Shown here in pieces: positions 26,275 to 36,200 of a DNA stretch of 64,000 bases (its first letter is position 1; each line of letters opens with the position of its first letter). This stretch comes from Streptomyces rimosus (lineage in GTDB: Bacteria > Actinomycetota > Actinomycetes > Streptomycetales > Streptomycetaceae). The translations under genes and the position numbers were made by a program. Where the stretch lies: NCBI RefSeq assembly GCF_008704655.1, contig NZ_CP023688.1, positions 62,001-126,000 of the forward strand, written 5' to 3'. The notes beneath the pieces are model-generated. The model saw nothing but the letters and a program-made list of their open reading frames with translations, made no database searches and was not told the origin of the DNA.

Positions 26275-26450
26275 GGGTGGACGCTCCTTGTGGTCTTGCT
26301 CGGGCCTTCCGCAGATGTGGTGACTGCACCAACGCGCGGTGCTCGCGGCCGAGATGCTCGGCGGCCAGTAGACCAGCGGCACGGCGGGGTCGGTAGGCAA
26401 TCAGCGCCATTCAGGGAATGCGGGCCAAGGACCAGCGGAGTCCCAAGGGT

Positions 26451-27275
26451 TCAAGGGTTGATGGCGTGTTCGGTGAACTCCCCGCAGGAGCGGAACCCCA
26501 AACGGCGATAAACAGGCTCACCGTCGGCGGACGCCTGCAAGACCGCGATGCCGTGACCTCGGTCGCGGGCGGCGCGGAGTGCCGCGAGCGTGATGGCACC
26601 TCCGTAGCCACGTCGGCGGTGGGTGGCCAGAGTGCAGATGTTGTAGATCCCGGCGACCCCCGCGTGATGGAACACTTCGGCCGAACAGACCGGACGGCCC
26701 GCCACGTAGCCGACCAGGTACCGGGCCGGGCAGTGCGCGGCCAGTGCCTGTGGGGCGGCCTGGGTGAAGAAGCGGCGGACGGTGTCAGCCGGCGGGTTCC
26801 AGTTCGCGGCGAGGACCGTGGCGTAGTCGGTGAGCTGTTCGGGCGTGGTCACCGTCCGGATGTGCAGTCCTTGGGCGGCGGGCGGTGGCAGGGTGTCGTC
26901 CAGCTCGGCCCACATGGCCGTCTCGCGTTCGGACACCGGCAGGCCGGCGGCCGTCAGGCGGGCGGTGAGGTCCGATGGTGTCGAGGCAGGCCCCACCCAC
27001 CAGGAGAAAAGGCGGCCGGTGCGGGCCAGTGTCCGAGCGGTTTCGGTGATACGGGCCGGTGCGGTGGTGGCGGTGAAGCGGGCCGCGGCGACGATGTTGA
27101 ACGTGTCGTCGTCCAGGCCGCTGTCGGCGACCAGGAGGTCACCCGTCTCCGTGACGGTCGCGCCGGTCATGCTCCGATGCAGGTGACAGGCATGTTCCGC
27201 CAGGTTCCGTGCCATCCTGTCCATCAGGTCCGCTTCAGCGGGGAAATGTGCGTTCACAGCGGACAACCCCAGCAT
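26451..27275 (-). CDS. GNAT-family N-acetyltransferase
   Basis: This 274-residue protein has a C-terminal GNAT domain. [20 protein letters not shown] contains the acetyl-CoA loop RRRGYGGA (about residues 220-227), and [13 protein letters not shown] is the closing motif. The N-terminal half is probably a second, decayed GNAT-like domain. ATG 27275 lacks a strong ribosome site; a GTG seven codons inside (27257) behind GGGG is an alternative. Its acceptor is unknown. Both neighbours point the same way but are separated by about 80 and 180 bases. Confidence 0.78.
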   Translation of the reverse strand: MLGLSAVNAHFPAEADLMDRMARNLAEHACHLHRSMTGATVTETGDLLVADSGLDDDTFNIVAAARFTATTAPARITETARTLARTGRLFSWWVGPASTPSDLTARLTAAGLPVSERETAMWAELDDTLPPPAAQGLHIRTVTTPEQLTDYATVLAANWNPPADTVRRFFTQAAPQALAAHCPARYLVGYVAGRPVCSAEVFHHAGVAGIYNICTLATHRRRGYGGAITLAALRAARDRGHGIAVLQASADGEPVYRRLGFRSCGEFTEHAINP

Positions 27276-27354
27276 GACGAGGCGAAGGGCGCACGTGATT
27301 TTGGGCCGGTCGCCGACGGTGTCGCGCCGGCGACCGGCGCATTCGCCACCTGCT

Positions 27355-28062
27355 TCAGGTGCGGGCCCTCCACAGATCGCGGAGCAGGGCGATCTCGGCC
27401 ATGTGGTGGATGAATTCGTGGCAGGTGCCCGACAGTACGGCGATGTAGGGATTGTCGGGGTCGGAGCTGTACGGGTACTGCGAGAAGCCGACCGTGTCGA
27501 GTTGCTCGGCGGTGACGGCGCCCACGCTGTCGCGCCAGCGGTCGATCAGTTCCCAGAAGCGCTCGACCGCCACGGCGGCGGAGGGGCTGAATTCGACGAG
27601 CAGTTTCGGCTCGTGACGCCGTTCGCCGAAGGTCCACTCCCATTGGCCGGCCAAGTGGAAGTGGAGGTGTCCCAGGCGCCACGCGATGGTGGTGACGGGT
27701 GTCGCGTCGGGTTCCGGCACGCCGGTGTGGGCGAGGACCTGCTCGACCCGTTCGACGCTGACGCTCCAGTCGTCGGCGATCTTGGTGACGGACATGCCGT
27801 CGGCGGCCTGCCGGGCGATCTCGGCGTACTCGCTCGCCGGGATGTCCGGGGCGCCCAGGTCGAGCAGCCATTCGCCCGGCCCGAAAGCCCTGGGCGTCGA
27901 CGCCCGGCCCCGGCGCCGGATCGACCAGCAGCCGGGCACGGGCTCCCACAGGTACTCCTCGTCACCGAGCCCGGTCAGCCGCACCTGGGCCATCTCCCTG
28001 GCCTGGTCGAACTGGTCGAGCAGTACGCCCAGACGGTCGGTCCGTACGCCTTCCGGCTCCAT
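27355..28062 (-). CDS. DinB-family protein with helix-turn-helix-like insertion
   Basis: This 235-residue four-helix-bundle protein has DinB metal-ligand regions. [14 protein letters not shown] (about residue 125) and the C-terminal [17 protein letters not shown] (about 215-231) carry the His residues. DinB/YfiT proteins are metal-dependent thiol transferases or of unknown role. Between the first helix and these motifs lies [20 protein letters not shown] and [13 protein letters not shown] (about 78-110). That looks like a helix-turn-helix and is unusual for the family. ATG 28062 follows AAGGGGG. It may be a single unit. Confidence 0.75.
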   Translation of the reverse strand: MEPEGVRTDRLGVLLDQFDQAREMAQVRLTGLGDEEYLWEPVPGCWSIRRRGRASTPRAFGPGEWLLDLGAPDIPASEYAEIARQAADGMSVTKIADDWSVSVERVEQVLAHTGVPEPDATPVTTIAWRLGHLHFHLAGQWEWTFGERRHEPKLLVEFSPSAAVAVERFWELIDRWRDSVGAVTAEQLDTVGFSQYPYSSDPDNPYIAVLSGTCHEFIHHMAEIALLRDLWRART

Positions 28063-28198
28063 GCCGGCCCCCTTCGCGGTCGCGTCCCGCACCACGTTGC
28101 GTTGTGGGCCGAGGCTAGCGACGCACCTCACGGGGCGCGACGGATTTCCTCGCCCGCCGCCTCGCGCGCAGCGTCCGAAGTGCGCGGTTGTGCCGCGG

Positions 28199-29077
28199 TC
28201 AGCGCAGGGTCGCGTACGTCCCGGCCGCGGTGAACGCATCGTCGATCGGCGCGATGAGCGAGGCGAGCCGGCGGGCGCCCGCGTCGCCGATCGGCGCCCA
28301 CAGTGCGGCGCAGCGCTCGTCGGTCTCGGCCTCGATCCGCTCACGCGCCGCGGTGCCGACCTCGGTCACGGAGCCGTCGGCGGCGAGCCAGCCGCGCGCG
28401 ACGAGACGTGCCGTCGCCGCGGCCCACTCCGCGTCGGTCCAGCGGCGGGTCGTGCGCAGGATGCCGATCGGGACGCCGCCGGCCGCGGCGTGCAGGGCGA
28501 GGCAGTCGCACGGCCCGAGCCGGTGGTCGGCGAGCACGGGCAGATGCGCGTCGCCGCGCCACTCGCGCAGTACGGTGATCTGCTGCCACAGCGCGACGAG
28601 CGGGTCGGACGGGAGGGCGACCGACGCGTTGGCGGCGGCCAGCGGCTTGCCCGCGTAGTCGGCGCCGGCGACCACCGGGTCGATCAGTGACCGGGCCTCC
28701 GCGATCTGCTCGGCCGTGAGGCTCACGCCGACGCGGCGCAGGGCGCGTTCGGCGGACGCGAAGCGGGCGGTCTGCCACTGCTCGGGGGACGCGGTCTCCC
28801 ACACGCCCTCCACGGCCCGCACCGCCCGGGGGCTGAAGTTGTAGAAGGCCGCGAGTACGACCTGCCACGGGACCGCGCCCATCGCGGCCGACCGGAACGC
28901 GAAGTACGCCGGACCGCGGTCGGTCACGCCGAGCTTCGCGGCCTCCTCCGCGGTCTCGGGGACGAGGTAGATGAACAGGTGGGCCGCGTTGACGGCGCGG
29001 CTGGCCTCCCGTACGGCATCCATGTCCATGCGTCCGGTAAGCGGGCGGGACTGATCGGGGAGGGTAGTTGGAGGCAT
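28199..29077 (-). CDS. SCO6745-family helical protein
   Basis: This 292-residue protein resembles a conserved actinobacterial family named after SCO6745. Characteristic segments are REASRAVNAAHLFIYLVPE, GPAYFAFRSAAMGAV and YNFSPRAV near the N-terminus, and WTDAEWAAATARLVARGWL near residue 215. The last resembles a winged-helix half, so DNA binding is possible. No catalytic residues are evident. ATG 29077 has AGGAGA about 11 bases before it. The YbhB gene lies 117 bases upstream in the same direction, and the two may share a transcript. Confidence 0.75.
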   Translation of the reverse strand: MPPTTLPDQSRPLTGRMDMDAVREASRAVNAAHLFIYLVPETAEEAAKLGVTDRGPAYFAFRSAAMGAVPWQVVLAAFYNFSPRAVRAVEGVWETASPEQWQTARFASAERALRRVGVSLTAEQIAEARSLIDPVVAGADYAGKPLAAANASVALPSDPLVALWQQITVLREWRGDAHLPVLADHRLGPCDCLALHAAAGGVPIGILRTTRRWTDAEWAAATARLVARGWLAADGSVTEVGTAARERIEAETDERCAALWAPIGDAGARRLASLIAPIDDAFTAAGTYATLR

Positions 29078-29194
29078 CGTGGTTGTTCTCCTGGAGAGGT
29101 GAGGGGCGCTGTCGGGGCTCGGGAGTCCGCCCGACACCGCGGTGGCAGCGGGCCTCCGAGCGTGGCCCTCGGGCAGGTGGCCCGAGGGCGTCCG

Positions 29195-29728
29195 TCAGGC
29201 GGGTATCTCCGCGGTGGCCGTCAGCACCGCGCGGCCGAGGATGTGGCCGGCCATGGTGAAGCCGAGGACGGCCGGGGTGGCGTCGGCCGGGACGCCGATG
29301 GATTCGACGTCGAGGGCGTGCACCACGACGAAGTAGCGGTGCGGGCCGTGGCCGGCGGGCGGGGCGGCGCCGATGTAGCGGGCGGCGCGGGCGTCGTTGG
29401 GCAGTTGGAAAGCGCCCCCGGGCAGGCCCGAGCCGGTGTCGTCGCCCGCGCCTTCGGGGAGTTCGGTGACGGTGGCGGGGATGTCGGCGACCGCCCAGTG
29501 CCAGAAGCCGGAGCCGGTGGGGGCGTCCGGGTCGTACACCGTTACGGCGTAGCTCTTGGTGCCTTCCGGGGCGCCGCTCCAGGAGAGCTGCGGGGAGCGG
29601 TCCTTGCCGCCGGGGACGCCGGCGGAGAACTGCTCGGCGGGCCAGGCGGCGCCGTCGGTGACGGTGGTGCTGGTGACGGTGAAGGCGGCTGCCTCGGGGA
29701 GGCGGGCGAAGGGGTCGTTGGCGCTCAT
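29195..29728 (-). CDS. YbhB/YbcL family (PEBP/Raf kinase inhibitor-like) protein
   Basis: This 177-residue protein has the phosphatidylethanolamine-binding-protein fold. [26 protein letters not shown] (read in parts, about residues 46-71), [10 protein letters not shown] (about 76) and [12 protein letters not shown] (about 130) are the signature strands around the anion-binding pocket. Bacterial members are cytoplasmic with unknown physiological ligands. ATG 29728 follows AAAGGA. The divergent GntR regulator starts 159 bases away with a palindrome between them. Confidence 0.88.
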   Translation of the reverse strand: MSANDPFARLPEAAAFTVTSTTVTDGAAWPAEQFSAGVPGGKDRSPQLSWSGAPEGTKSYAVTVYDPDAPTGSGFWHWAVADIPATVTELPEGAGDDTGSGLPGGAFQLPNDARAARYIGAAPPAGHGPHRYFVVVHALDVESIGVPADATPAVLGFTMAGHILGRAVLTATAEIPA

Positions 29729-29848
29729 CGCGTCGTTCCTTTCGACGGGTGGCCCGTGGCCGGGGCCAGGGCCGTGGCCGGTCATGGTGAGGCGGCCAGG
29801 GGCGTGACGGATGCTTCGCCACGCCTCGATGGATCGACGATAACACCA

Positions 29849-29860
29849 ATAATCGATTAT
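29849..29860. promoter_or_regulatory. 12-bp palindrome, probable GntR operator
   Basis: ATAATCGATTAT is a perfect palindrome in an AT-rich patch 27 bases before the GntR start and about 120 bases before the YbhB start. FadR-group GntR proteins often bind such short AT-rich inverted repeats, so autoregulation and control of the divergent gene are likely. Confidence 0.5.
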
Positions 29861-29886
29861 CTGATTGACCGTCTATGCTGAGGGCC

Positions 29887-30591
29887 ATGACACAGACGGC
29901 CGCCGCCTCCACCACCCCGTCGGGCAAACAGATGCTTTCCGAGCAGGTCTACACACGCCTGCGGGACGCGATCATGCGGGGCGACCACGCCCCCGGCGAG
30001 GCCCTCAAGCCGCAGGAACTGGCCAGGGAACAGGGGGTGAGCCTGGCCGTCGTACGCGAGGCGCTGGTGCGGGTGGTCGGGGACGGCCTCGCCGACCGGC
30101 TGCACAACCGCGGCTTCGCCGTCCCCGCCTTCTCCGACCGCCGCTGGCAGGAGATCGCCGAAGCGCGGCGCACGATCGAGCCGGTCGTCCTGCGTATGTC
30201 CGTCGAGCGCGGCGACCTCGACTGGGAGGCCCGCGTACGGGCCGCCCACCACCGCCTGGCCCGCACCCCGGCGTACGTGGCGGAGGAGGGCCGCCACTAC
30301 AGCAGCGCCTGGTCCGAGGCCCACCGGGCCTTCCACCGCACGCTGCTGGAGGGGTGCGGCAACCCCGTCCTGCTGGAGACCTTCGACCGTATGTGGACCG
30401 CGAGCGAACTGGCCCGCCGCTGGTCGGCGCACCGCGACCCCGACCGGGACGGTGCCGACGAGCACCGCCGGCTGGAGGAGGCGGCGCTGGCCCGCGACGC
30501 CGACACCGCGGCCGCGGTCCTGGCCCGGCACCTCAGCCTGACCGCGAGCGCGCTGACCGACTCCGGATCCTGCGAATCGCAAGCGGACTGA
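29887..30591 (+). CDS. GntR-family regulator, FadR/FCD subgroup
   Basis: The 234-residue protein has an N-terminal winged helix (LSEQVYTRLRDAIMRGDHAPGE and LKPQELAREQGVSLAVVREALVR, about residues 17-65). An FCD ligand domain follows, with the metal-binding His pattern in EAHRAFHRTLLEGCGNPVL and the later HRRLEEAALARD. Ligands are usually carboxylic acids. It is divergent from the YbhB gene and convergent with the first P450 of the biosynthetic locus (58 bases apart), so it marks the locus edge rather than clearly belonging to it. Confidence 0.85.
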   Translation: MTQTAAASTTPSGKQMLSEQVYTRLRDAIMRGDHAPGEALKPQELAREQGVSLAVVREALVRVVGDGLADRLHNRGFAVPAFSDRRWQEIAEARRTIEPVVLRMSVERGDLDWEARVRAAHHRLARTPAYVAEEGRHYSSAWSEAHRAFHRTLLEGCGNPVLLETFDRMWTASELARRWSAHRDPDRDGADEHRRLEEAALARDADTAAAVLARHLSLTASALTDSGSCESQAD

Positions 30592-30649
30592 CCGGCGTCA
30601 ACCGCTCCGGACCGCGGGATCACGGCAGGTCACACGGTGTCCCTCCCCC

Positions 30650-31894
30650 TCACCACGCCACCGGAATCTCCGCCGCCATGATCGCCATGCGGTTCGGGTG
30701 CCAGGGAACCTCTTGCGGCGGCACCACCAGGTGGATGCCGGGCAGGCGGTCGAGGAGGACGCGGAAGGCGACCTCGGACTGGCGGCGGACCAGGTGGGCG
30801 CCGGGGCAGTGGTGGCGGCCGTAGCCGAAGCGCAGGTGGGGGTTGGGTGAGCGGGTGGGGTCGAAGGTCTTGGGGTCGGGGAACGCGGTCGAGTCGTAGT
30901 TGACCGCGTCCAGGGAGAGCAGGACCATGTCGCCCTTTTTGACCTGGGACGGGCCGATCCGCGCGTCGGCGGTGACAAAGCGGGGAATCGCGTTGCCCAG
31001 CACGACGCTGCACCGCAGCAGCTCCTCCACGCACTGCGGCATGGTCTCCGGCTCGGCGCGCACCGCGCTGATGGTCTCCGGGTGCTGGAGCAGGTTGTAG
31101 GCCGCGACGCCCAGGAAGCTCGCGAAGTCCTCGTAGCCGCTGACGAAGAGGACGGACACGATGTTCGACAGCTGCCGCTCCGTCAGCCCTTGGTGCGCGG
31201 CGTTGAGGTCGGCGAGGCGGTCCACGAGGCCTCGGGGCTCGCCGGGGCGGCGGGCCGTCATGTGCGCGGCCATGTAGGCGCGGATCTCCTCCCAGTTGCG
31301 GGCGAGTTCCTCGGGGGTGGGGGTGACCATGGTCAGGTCCAGGTCCGCCCGTACGGCGAGCCAGGCATGGTCCTCGAAGGGCACGCCGAGGAGGCGGCAC
31401 ATGCACTGGGCGGCGACCCACTCAGCGAAGTGGCGCTGGAGGTCGCCGGGGGCGCCTTCGCGGATCATCGCGTCCAGCCCTTCGCCGGTGACCCGCGCGA
31501 CCCAGTCGGCGGGCAGGTCGGGCTGGTCGCGGCCGAGCGAGCGGAGCACTTCGGCACGCAGCCCGGCCTGCTGGAGGTGGTTCATGGCGTCGAGCAGTTC
31601 GGGCGCGAGGATCGGGGCGTCCTGGGCGGGGCTGTCCGCCTCGCCCAGCACGGAGCGGGCGAAGGCGCGGTCCCGCAGTACGTGCTGGGCGAGCCCGTAG
31701 TCGGTCACCAGCCACGCCTGTTCACCGGAGTTGGTGCTGACCCGGGCCACGGGGCAGCGGCTGCGCAGCTCGTCGAGTTCGGGGGCGAGCCGGTCCCCCT
31801 TGGTGCTGAAGGGGTAGTGCGGAAGGGGCTCGTCGTACGGGATCCCGTCGGGCGCGGGCGCCTGGGGCTGCGCGGTGTGGTTCTCGGCGGTCAC
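30650..31894 (-). CDS. Cytochrome P450 with unusual I-helix
   Basis: This 414-residue bacterial P450 has the haem-ligand loop FGYGRHHCPGAHL (Cys at about residue 365) and the EELLR K-helix motif (about 295). The I-helix reads FVSGYEDFAS (about 249-258) where most bacterial P450s have AGxE/DTT: the conserved Thr is replaced by Asp. It is expected to oxidise a small molecule, perhaps a carrier-bound or released product of the NRPS upstream. It follows a second P450 after 91 bases and is probably the last gene of that operon. Confidence 0.88.
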   Translation of the reverse strand: MTAENHTAQPQAPAPDGIPYDEPLPHYPFSTKGDRLAPELDELRSRCPVARVSTNSGEQAWLVTDYGLAQHVLRDRAFARSVLGEADSPAQDAPILAPELLDAMNHLQQAGLRAEVLRSLGRDQPDLPADWVARVTGEGLDAMIREGAPGDLQRHFAEWVAAQCMCRLLGVPFEDHAWLAVRADLDLTMVTPTPEELARNWEEIRAYMAAHMTARRPGEPRGLVDRLADLNAAHQGLTERQLSNIVSVLFVSGYEDFASFLGVAAYNLLQHPETISAVRAEPETMPQCVEELLRCSVVLGNAIPRFVTADARIGPSQVKKGDMVLLSLDAVNYDSTAFPDPKTFDPTRSPNPHLRFGYGRHHCPGAHLVRRQSEVAFRVLLDRLPGIHLVVPPQEVPWHPNRMAIMAAEIPVAW

Positions 31895-31912
31895 GTGGTG
31901 CGGACCTCTTTC

Positions 31913-31957
31913 CTGGAATCGCTGGAGTCGCTGGAATCGCTGGGCTGGCTGGGGTCG
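31913..31957. repeat. 9-bp tandem repeat between the two P450 genes
   Basis: Five 9-bp units of the type CTGGAATCG run without gaps: CTGGAATCG, CTGGAGTCG, CTGGAATCG, CTGGGCTGG, CTGGGGTCG. They fill half of the 91-base gap between the P450 genes, just upstream of the ribosome site of the downstream one. Confidence 0.7.
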
Positions 31958-31985
31958 TCGATGAGTGGCCGGCTGTACGGAGGGT

Positions 31986-33200
31986 TCACCAGCGCACGGG
32001 GAGCCGGGCCGGTGCGCGCAGTGGAGTGGACTCGTCCCAGGGGATGGTGTCCGCCGCGACGGCCAGTTCGATGCCGGGCAGCCGTTCCAGCAGTACCTGG
32101 ATGGCGATACCGAGCTGCATACGGGTCAGGTGGCCGCCGGTGCAGGCGTGGGGGCCGTGCCCGAACGCGATGTGCGCGTTCGGAGTCCGCGTCAGGTCGA
32201 GGCGGTCGGGTTCGGCGAAGGCGTCCGGGTCGCGGTTGGCGGACGCCGGTACGGGCACGACCGCGTCCCCGGCCCTGATGTTCTGCCCGTGGAGGGTGAA
32301 GTCCTCGGTGGCGACGAGGATGTTGATGGCGTTCATCAGCGGGACGTACCGCAGCAGTTCCTCCACCGCGGCGCCGGTCCGCTCGGGCGCCTCGCGCAGC
32401 GCCTTCAGCTGCTCGGGGTGGGTGAGCAGCGCGAGCAGGGCGTTGCCGGTGTGCTGGATGTTGGTCTTGTAGCCGGCCATCAGCATGGTGACGACGAAGC
32501 TGACGACGTCGTCGCGGGTGATCTCGCTGTCCGGCCGGCGTGCCTCCGCCAGCAGCAGCCGGATGTAGTCCTCGTCCTCGCCGTCCGTCTTCTCCTTACG
32601 GGAGATGAGGTCGTCCGCATAGTCCTGCAGCGCGTACAGGGCCGCGAGTACCTCCTCCATCGTGAGGCCGGACGCGCCCAGGAGCGCGAGGGTGTGCGGC
32701 AGGTAGGTCTCGCGGTCCTCGTACGGCAGGCCGACGGTCGCGCACAGCACCCGCAGCGGCAGCGGCTCGGCGTAGGAGGCGACGAGATCCGCCACTCCCC
32801 CGTCGGCCCCGGCCACCATCGTGTCGAGGAGTTCCTCCGCCATCGCCCGGACGCGGGGCTCCATGAAGGCGAGCCGCCGCCTGCCGAACAGCGGCAGTAC
32901 GGTGCGGCGCACGCGTTCGTGGTGGGCGCCGGTCATCTCCAGGAAGGTGGGCAGGCACGGCGGCGGGGCGTCGCTTCCCTCGCGGGGCGGCCAGGCCGAC
33001 AGCAGCGGCCGTACGAGCCGGGGGTCGGCGAACGCGGCGCGGGCGTCCTCGTAGCGGCTGATCAGCCAGCCCGTCTCGCCGTTGGGCAGCTGCGCCTTGA
33101 CCACGGGCGCCTCGGTCCGCAGCCGGGCGTAGGCGCACGGCGGCCCCGCGGTACCGGGCTCGACCTCCGGGACCGGTATGAGGGCTTCGGGGTGGCTCAT
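31986..33200 (-). CDS. Cytochrome P450 with AGYKT I-helix
   Basis: This 404-residue P450 has the haem loop FGHGPHACTGGHL (Cys at about residue 351) and the ExxR motif EELLRYVP. Its I-helix reads LMAGYKTNIQ (about 240-249), with Lys where an acidic residue normally partners the conserved Thr. That could change O2 activation or tune the enzyme to an acidic substrate or carrier protein. The ATG overlaps the NRPS stop by 4 bases (ATGA), strong evidence that it works with the NRPS. It may oxidise the amino acid on the carrier domain or the released aldehyde or alcohol. Confidence 0.88.
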   Translation of the reverse strand: MSHPEALIPVPEVEPGTAGPPCAYARLRTEAPVVKAQLPNGETGWLISRYEDARAAFADPRLVRPLLSAWPPREGSDAPPPCLPTFLEMTGAHHERVRRTVLPLFGRRRLAFMEPRVRAMAEELLDTMVAGADGGVADLVASYAEPLPLRVLCATVGLPYEDRETYLPHTLALLGASGLTMEEVLAALYALQDYADDLISRKEKTDGEDEDYIRLLLAEARRPDSEITRDDVVSFVVTMLMAGYKTNIQHTGNALLALLTHPEQLKALREAPERTGAAVEELLRYVPLMNAINILVATEDFTLHGQNIRAGDAVVPVPASANRDPDAFAEPDRLDLTRTPNAHIAFGHGPHACTGGHLTRMQLGIAIQVLLERLPGIELAVAADTIPWDESTPLRAPARLPVRW

Positions 33201-36200
33201 GCGGTGTGCTCCGATCCCGGCGTGGCGGTGTGGGACGTGGCGTACGACTTGCCGTGGACCGGTGCGGGCTCCGGGCGCGTGAGGTAGCCGGAGGTGAAGA
33301 AGTACTCCAGGTACCGGTCCAGGAGTGTGGCGTCGACCGGTGGGCAGTGCAGTCCGCTGCCGGCCAGCGCCTCTTCGGCGTTGCGCCGCCCCAGGACGGG
33401 GAAGGTGCCCGCGAGGTACATCTCCTTGACGGACATGTCGGCGTTGCGGCTGCGGTCCACGCACAAGGACACGAACGGCGCCGTGGCGCTCGTCGGGTTC
33501 TCCGCGACGTGCCGCACCAGCTCACCGACCCACTGGTCGTACGGCATCACGCGCAGGCTGAAGCCCGCGGCGCGCATCCGGTCGAGGACGTCGGACAGCA
33601 TGGCCGGGCGGGGGTTGGTCAGGTGGTAGACCCGGCCGTCGGCGAGGCGGTGGGTGGCGATGTGCACCACGGACTCGGCGAGGTGGTCGACGGGCACGAA
33701 GTCCATCGGCAGCTCGATGTCGGGGGCCATCCCGGTCTCCGCGATCATCTTGATCAGCGAGCAGATGGCCGTCTCGGTGTTGCACGCGCCGTGCGTACGG
33801 TCGCCCGTCACCTCGTACGGCCGGTACACGGCCACCGGCAGCCCCTGCGCCGACGCGTGGCGCAGCACTCCTTCGCCGACCCACTTGCTCTCCGCGTAGC
33901 CCATGGTCAGCCCGTCCGCGTGGGCGAGCGGCAGGTCCTCGTCCACCTCGCCCACCCCGGCGGTGCCGAAGCCGGCGACGACGGCGACGGTCGAGATGAA
34001 GTGCACCGGCACCCGGCGGGGCGCCGCGATCCGGATGACCTCGCGGGTGCCGTCGACGTTGGCGGGGCGCAGTTCCTCGTAGGGGTAGAGGAAGTTGACC
34101 CGCGCGCCGTTGTGCAGGACCAGGTCCAGGTCGCGGGACAGGGCTTCGGCGTGGCCGGCGTCGAGACCGAGCCGCGGCTGGGTCAGGTCGCCGGGGAAGC
34201 ACTCCACGCGCTGCCAGTCGGCCTCGTCGAGGTGCAGTCCGTAGCGGGCGAGCGCGGTGTGTACCCGCTGCCGGGCGTGGGCCGGGGTCGTCGCCCGTAC
34301 GGGGCAGTGGACGCGGGCGTCCGTGGAGCGCAGCAGTTGGTGCAGCAGGAAGCCGCCGACGAATCCCGAAGCGCCGGTGAGCAGGACGTTCTTCGGGTCG
34401 TGCGGGTGCGGTGCCGGGCCGTGGGCGGGCGGGAGGGCGAAACCGAGTTCGCATTCGCGGGCGAAGTCGACGGCCGGCTGCCCGTCCGCCTTCCCACCGG
34501 AGCCGCCCCGGGCCTCGTCCACGGCGGTGGCGAAGCTTTCGAGTGTGGGCGCGGCCAGCAGGGCCCTGATGAGCGAGGAGCCGAGGGCGGCGTCGATGCC
34601 GAGCACGGCGAGGGTGCGGGTGACGGTCTCCGAGGCGAGCAGGGAGTCGCCGCCGAGGACGAAGAAGTCGTCCTGGGGCGTGGGCCGGACGCGCAGCACC
34701 CGCTGCCACACTTCGGTCAGGACGCCGAGCAGGCCGTCGGCCTTCGGCTCGTCCGTGGCCTGCGCCGCCGCGGGGACCGGGCGTGGCGCGGCGGATTTCA
34801 GCCGGGCGCGGTCGACCTTTCCGCCGCTGGTGACCGGGAAGCGGTCCAGGGGCACCAGCTCGGGGACGGCCTGCGCGGGCAGCCACTGGGCGCAGTATGC
34901 GCGCAAGGCGGACAGCGGCAGCAGGCCGCCGGGGGCAGTGGCGGTGAGGTACGCGGTCAGGGAACCGGCTTCGGCTTCGACGACCGCTTCACCGACCTCG
35001 GGGTGGGCTCGTAATCGGGCTTCGATTTCGTCGAGTTCGATGCGTACGCCGCGCAGCTTGACCTGGCGGTCGCACCGGCCGCGGTACTCCAGCTGCCCGT
35101 CGGCGTGCCGTACGGCCCGGTCGCCGGTGCGGTACAGCAGGCCGTCCGGCTCCACGGCGGGCAGGGATATGAACCGTTCGGCGGTGAGCTTCGGGTCGCC
35201 TAGGTAGCCCAGGGCCAGCCCGTCCCCGCCCACGTACAGCTCCCCCTCCTCCCCCGGCCGCGCGAGCGAGCCGTCGGGGCACACGACGTGGCAGGTGGAG
35301 GCGCCGAAGGGGCGGCCCAGGGGGACGTGCGCGGCGTCGTCGGGAAGGGGGGCGAGCACGTGGGCGGTGGAGACGACGGCGTTCTCGGTCGGTCCGTAGA
35401 AGTTGACCACGGTGGTGCCGGGGCAGGCCGCGAGGACGGCGTTCGCCAGGCGCGGGTCCATCGCCTCGCCGCCCGCGGAGACGAAGCGCAGCCGGGCCAG
35501 CGCCTCGGGGCGGGTGCGGGCCACGAGGTGGAAGACGCTCGTCGTCAGGTACGCCACGGTGACGCCGTGCTCATCGATCAGCCGCTCCAGAGCGGCGGGT
35601 GAGAGCAGTTCCTCCCGGTCGGCGATGACCAGGCAGGCGCCGGTGAGCAGCGCGCCCCAGATCTCGATCGTCGAGGCGTCGGAGGACAGGCCGTAGGCGT
35701 GCAGCACCCCGTCGCCCGGGGCGGGCGGGGAGAGTTCGGCATCGGACAGGACCAGGCGGACCACGCCGCGGTGGGAGATCGCGACGGGCTTGGGGCGGCC
35801 GGTCGTACCGGAGGTGAACGCCACGTAGGCGCAGTCGGTGGCGGAGCCGGGGCGGGGCGGGTCGGTGCCGGGCGGAGGGCTGCCGGCGGGCCGGTCGAGG
35901 GCGCCGACCTCGACCGACGCGCGCAGGCCGCGCACCCGGCGGGTGCTGCCCGGCAGAGTGACGGCGATCCGCAGTCCCGCGTCCTCGGCCATGGCCCGCA
36001 GGCGGGCCGGCGGAAGGTCCTCGTCGAGCGGTACGTACGCGCAGCCTGCCTTGAGGATGCCCACCAGCGCCACCAGCGCCTCCAGCGAGCGGCTGCCGCA
36101 CACGCCGATCAGGTCACCGGCCCGTGCTCCGGAGGCGGTCAGGCGCGCCGCCAGGGCGTCGGCGTGGGCATCGAGCTGCGCGTAGGTCACGGTGCGCTCA

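Noticed and set aside
28341..29927. Minus-strand 528-codon frame spanning the SCO6745 and YbhB genes
   Set aside because: It is arginine-rich throughout and overlaps two well-supported genes in other frames.
33206..35014. Plus-strand 602-codon frame opposite the NRPS
   Set aside because: Antisense shadow of the carrier and reductase domains, without motifs.
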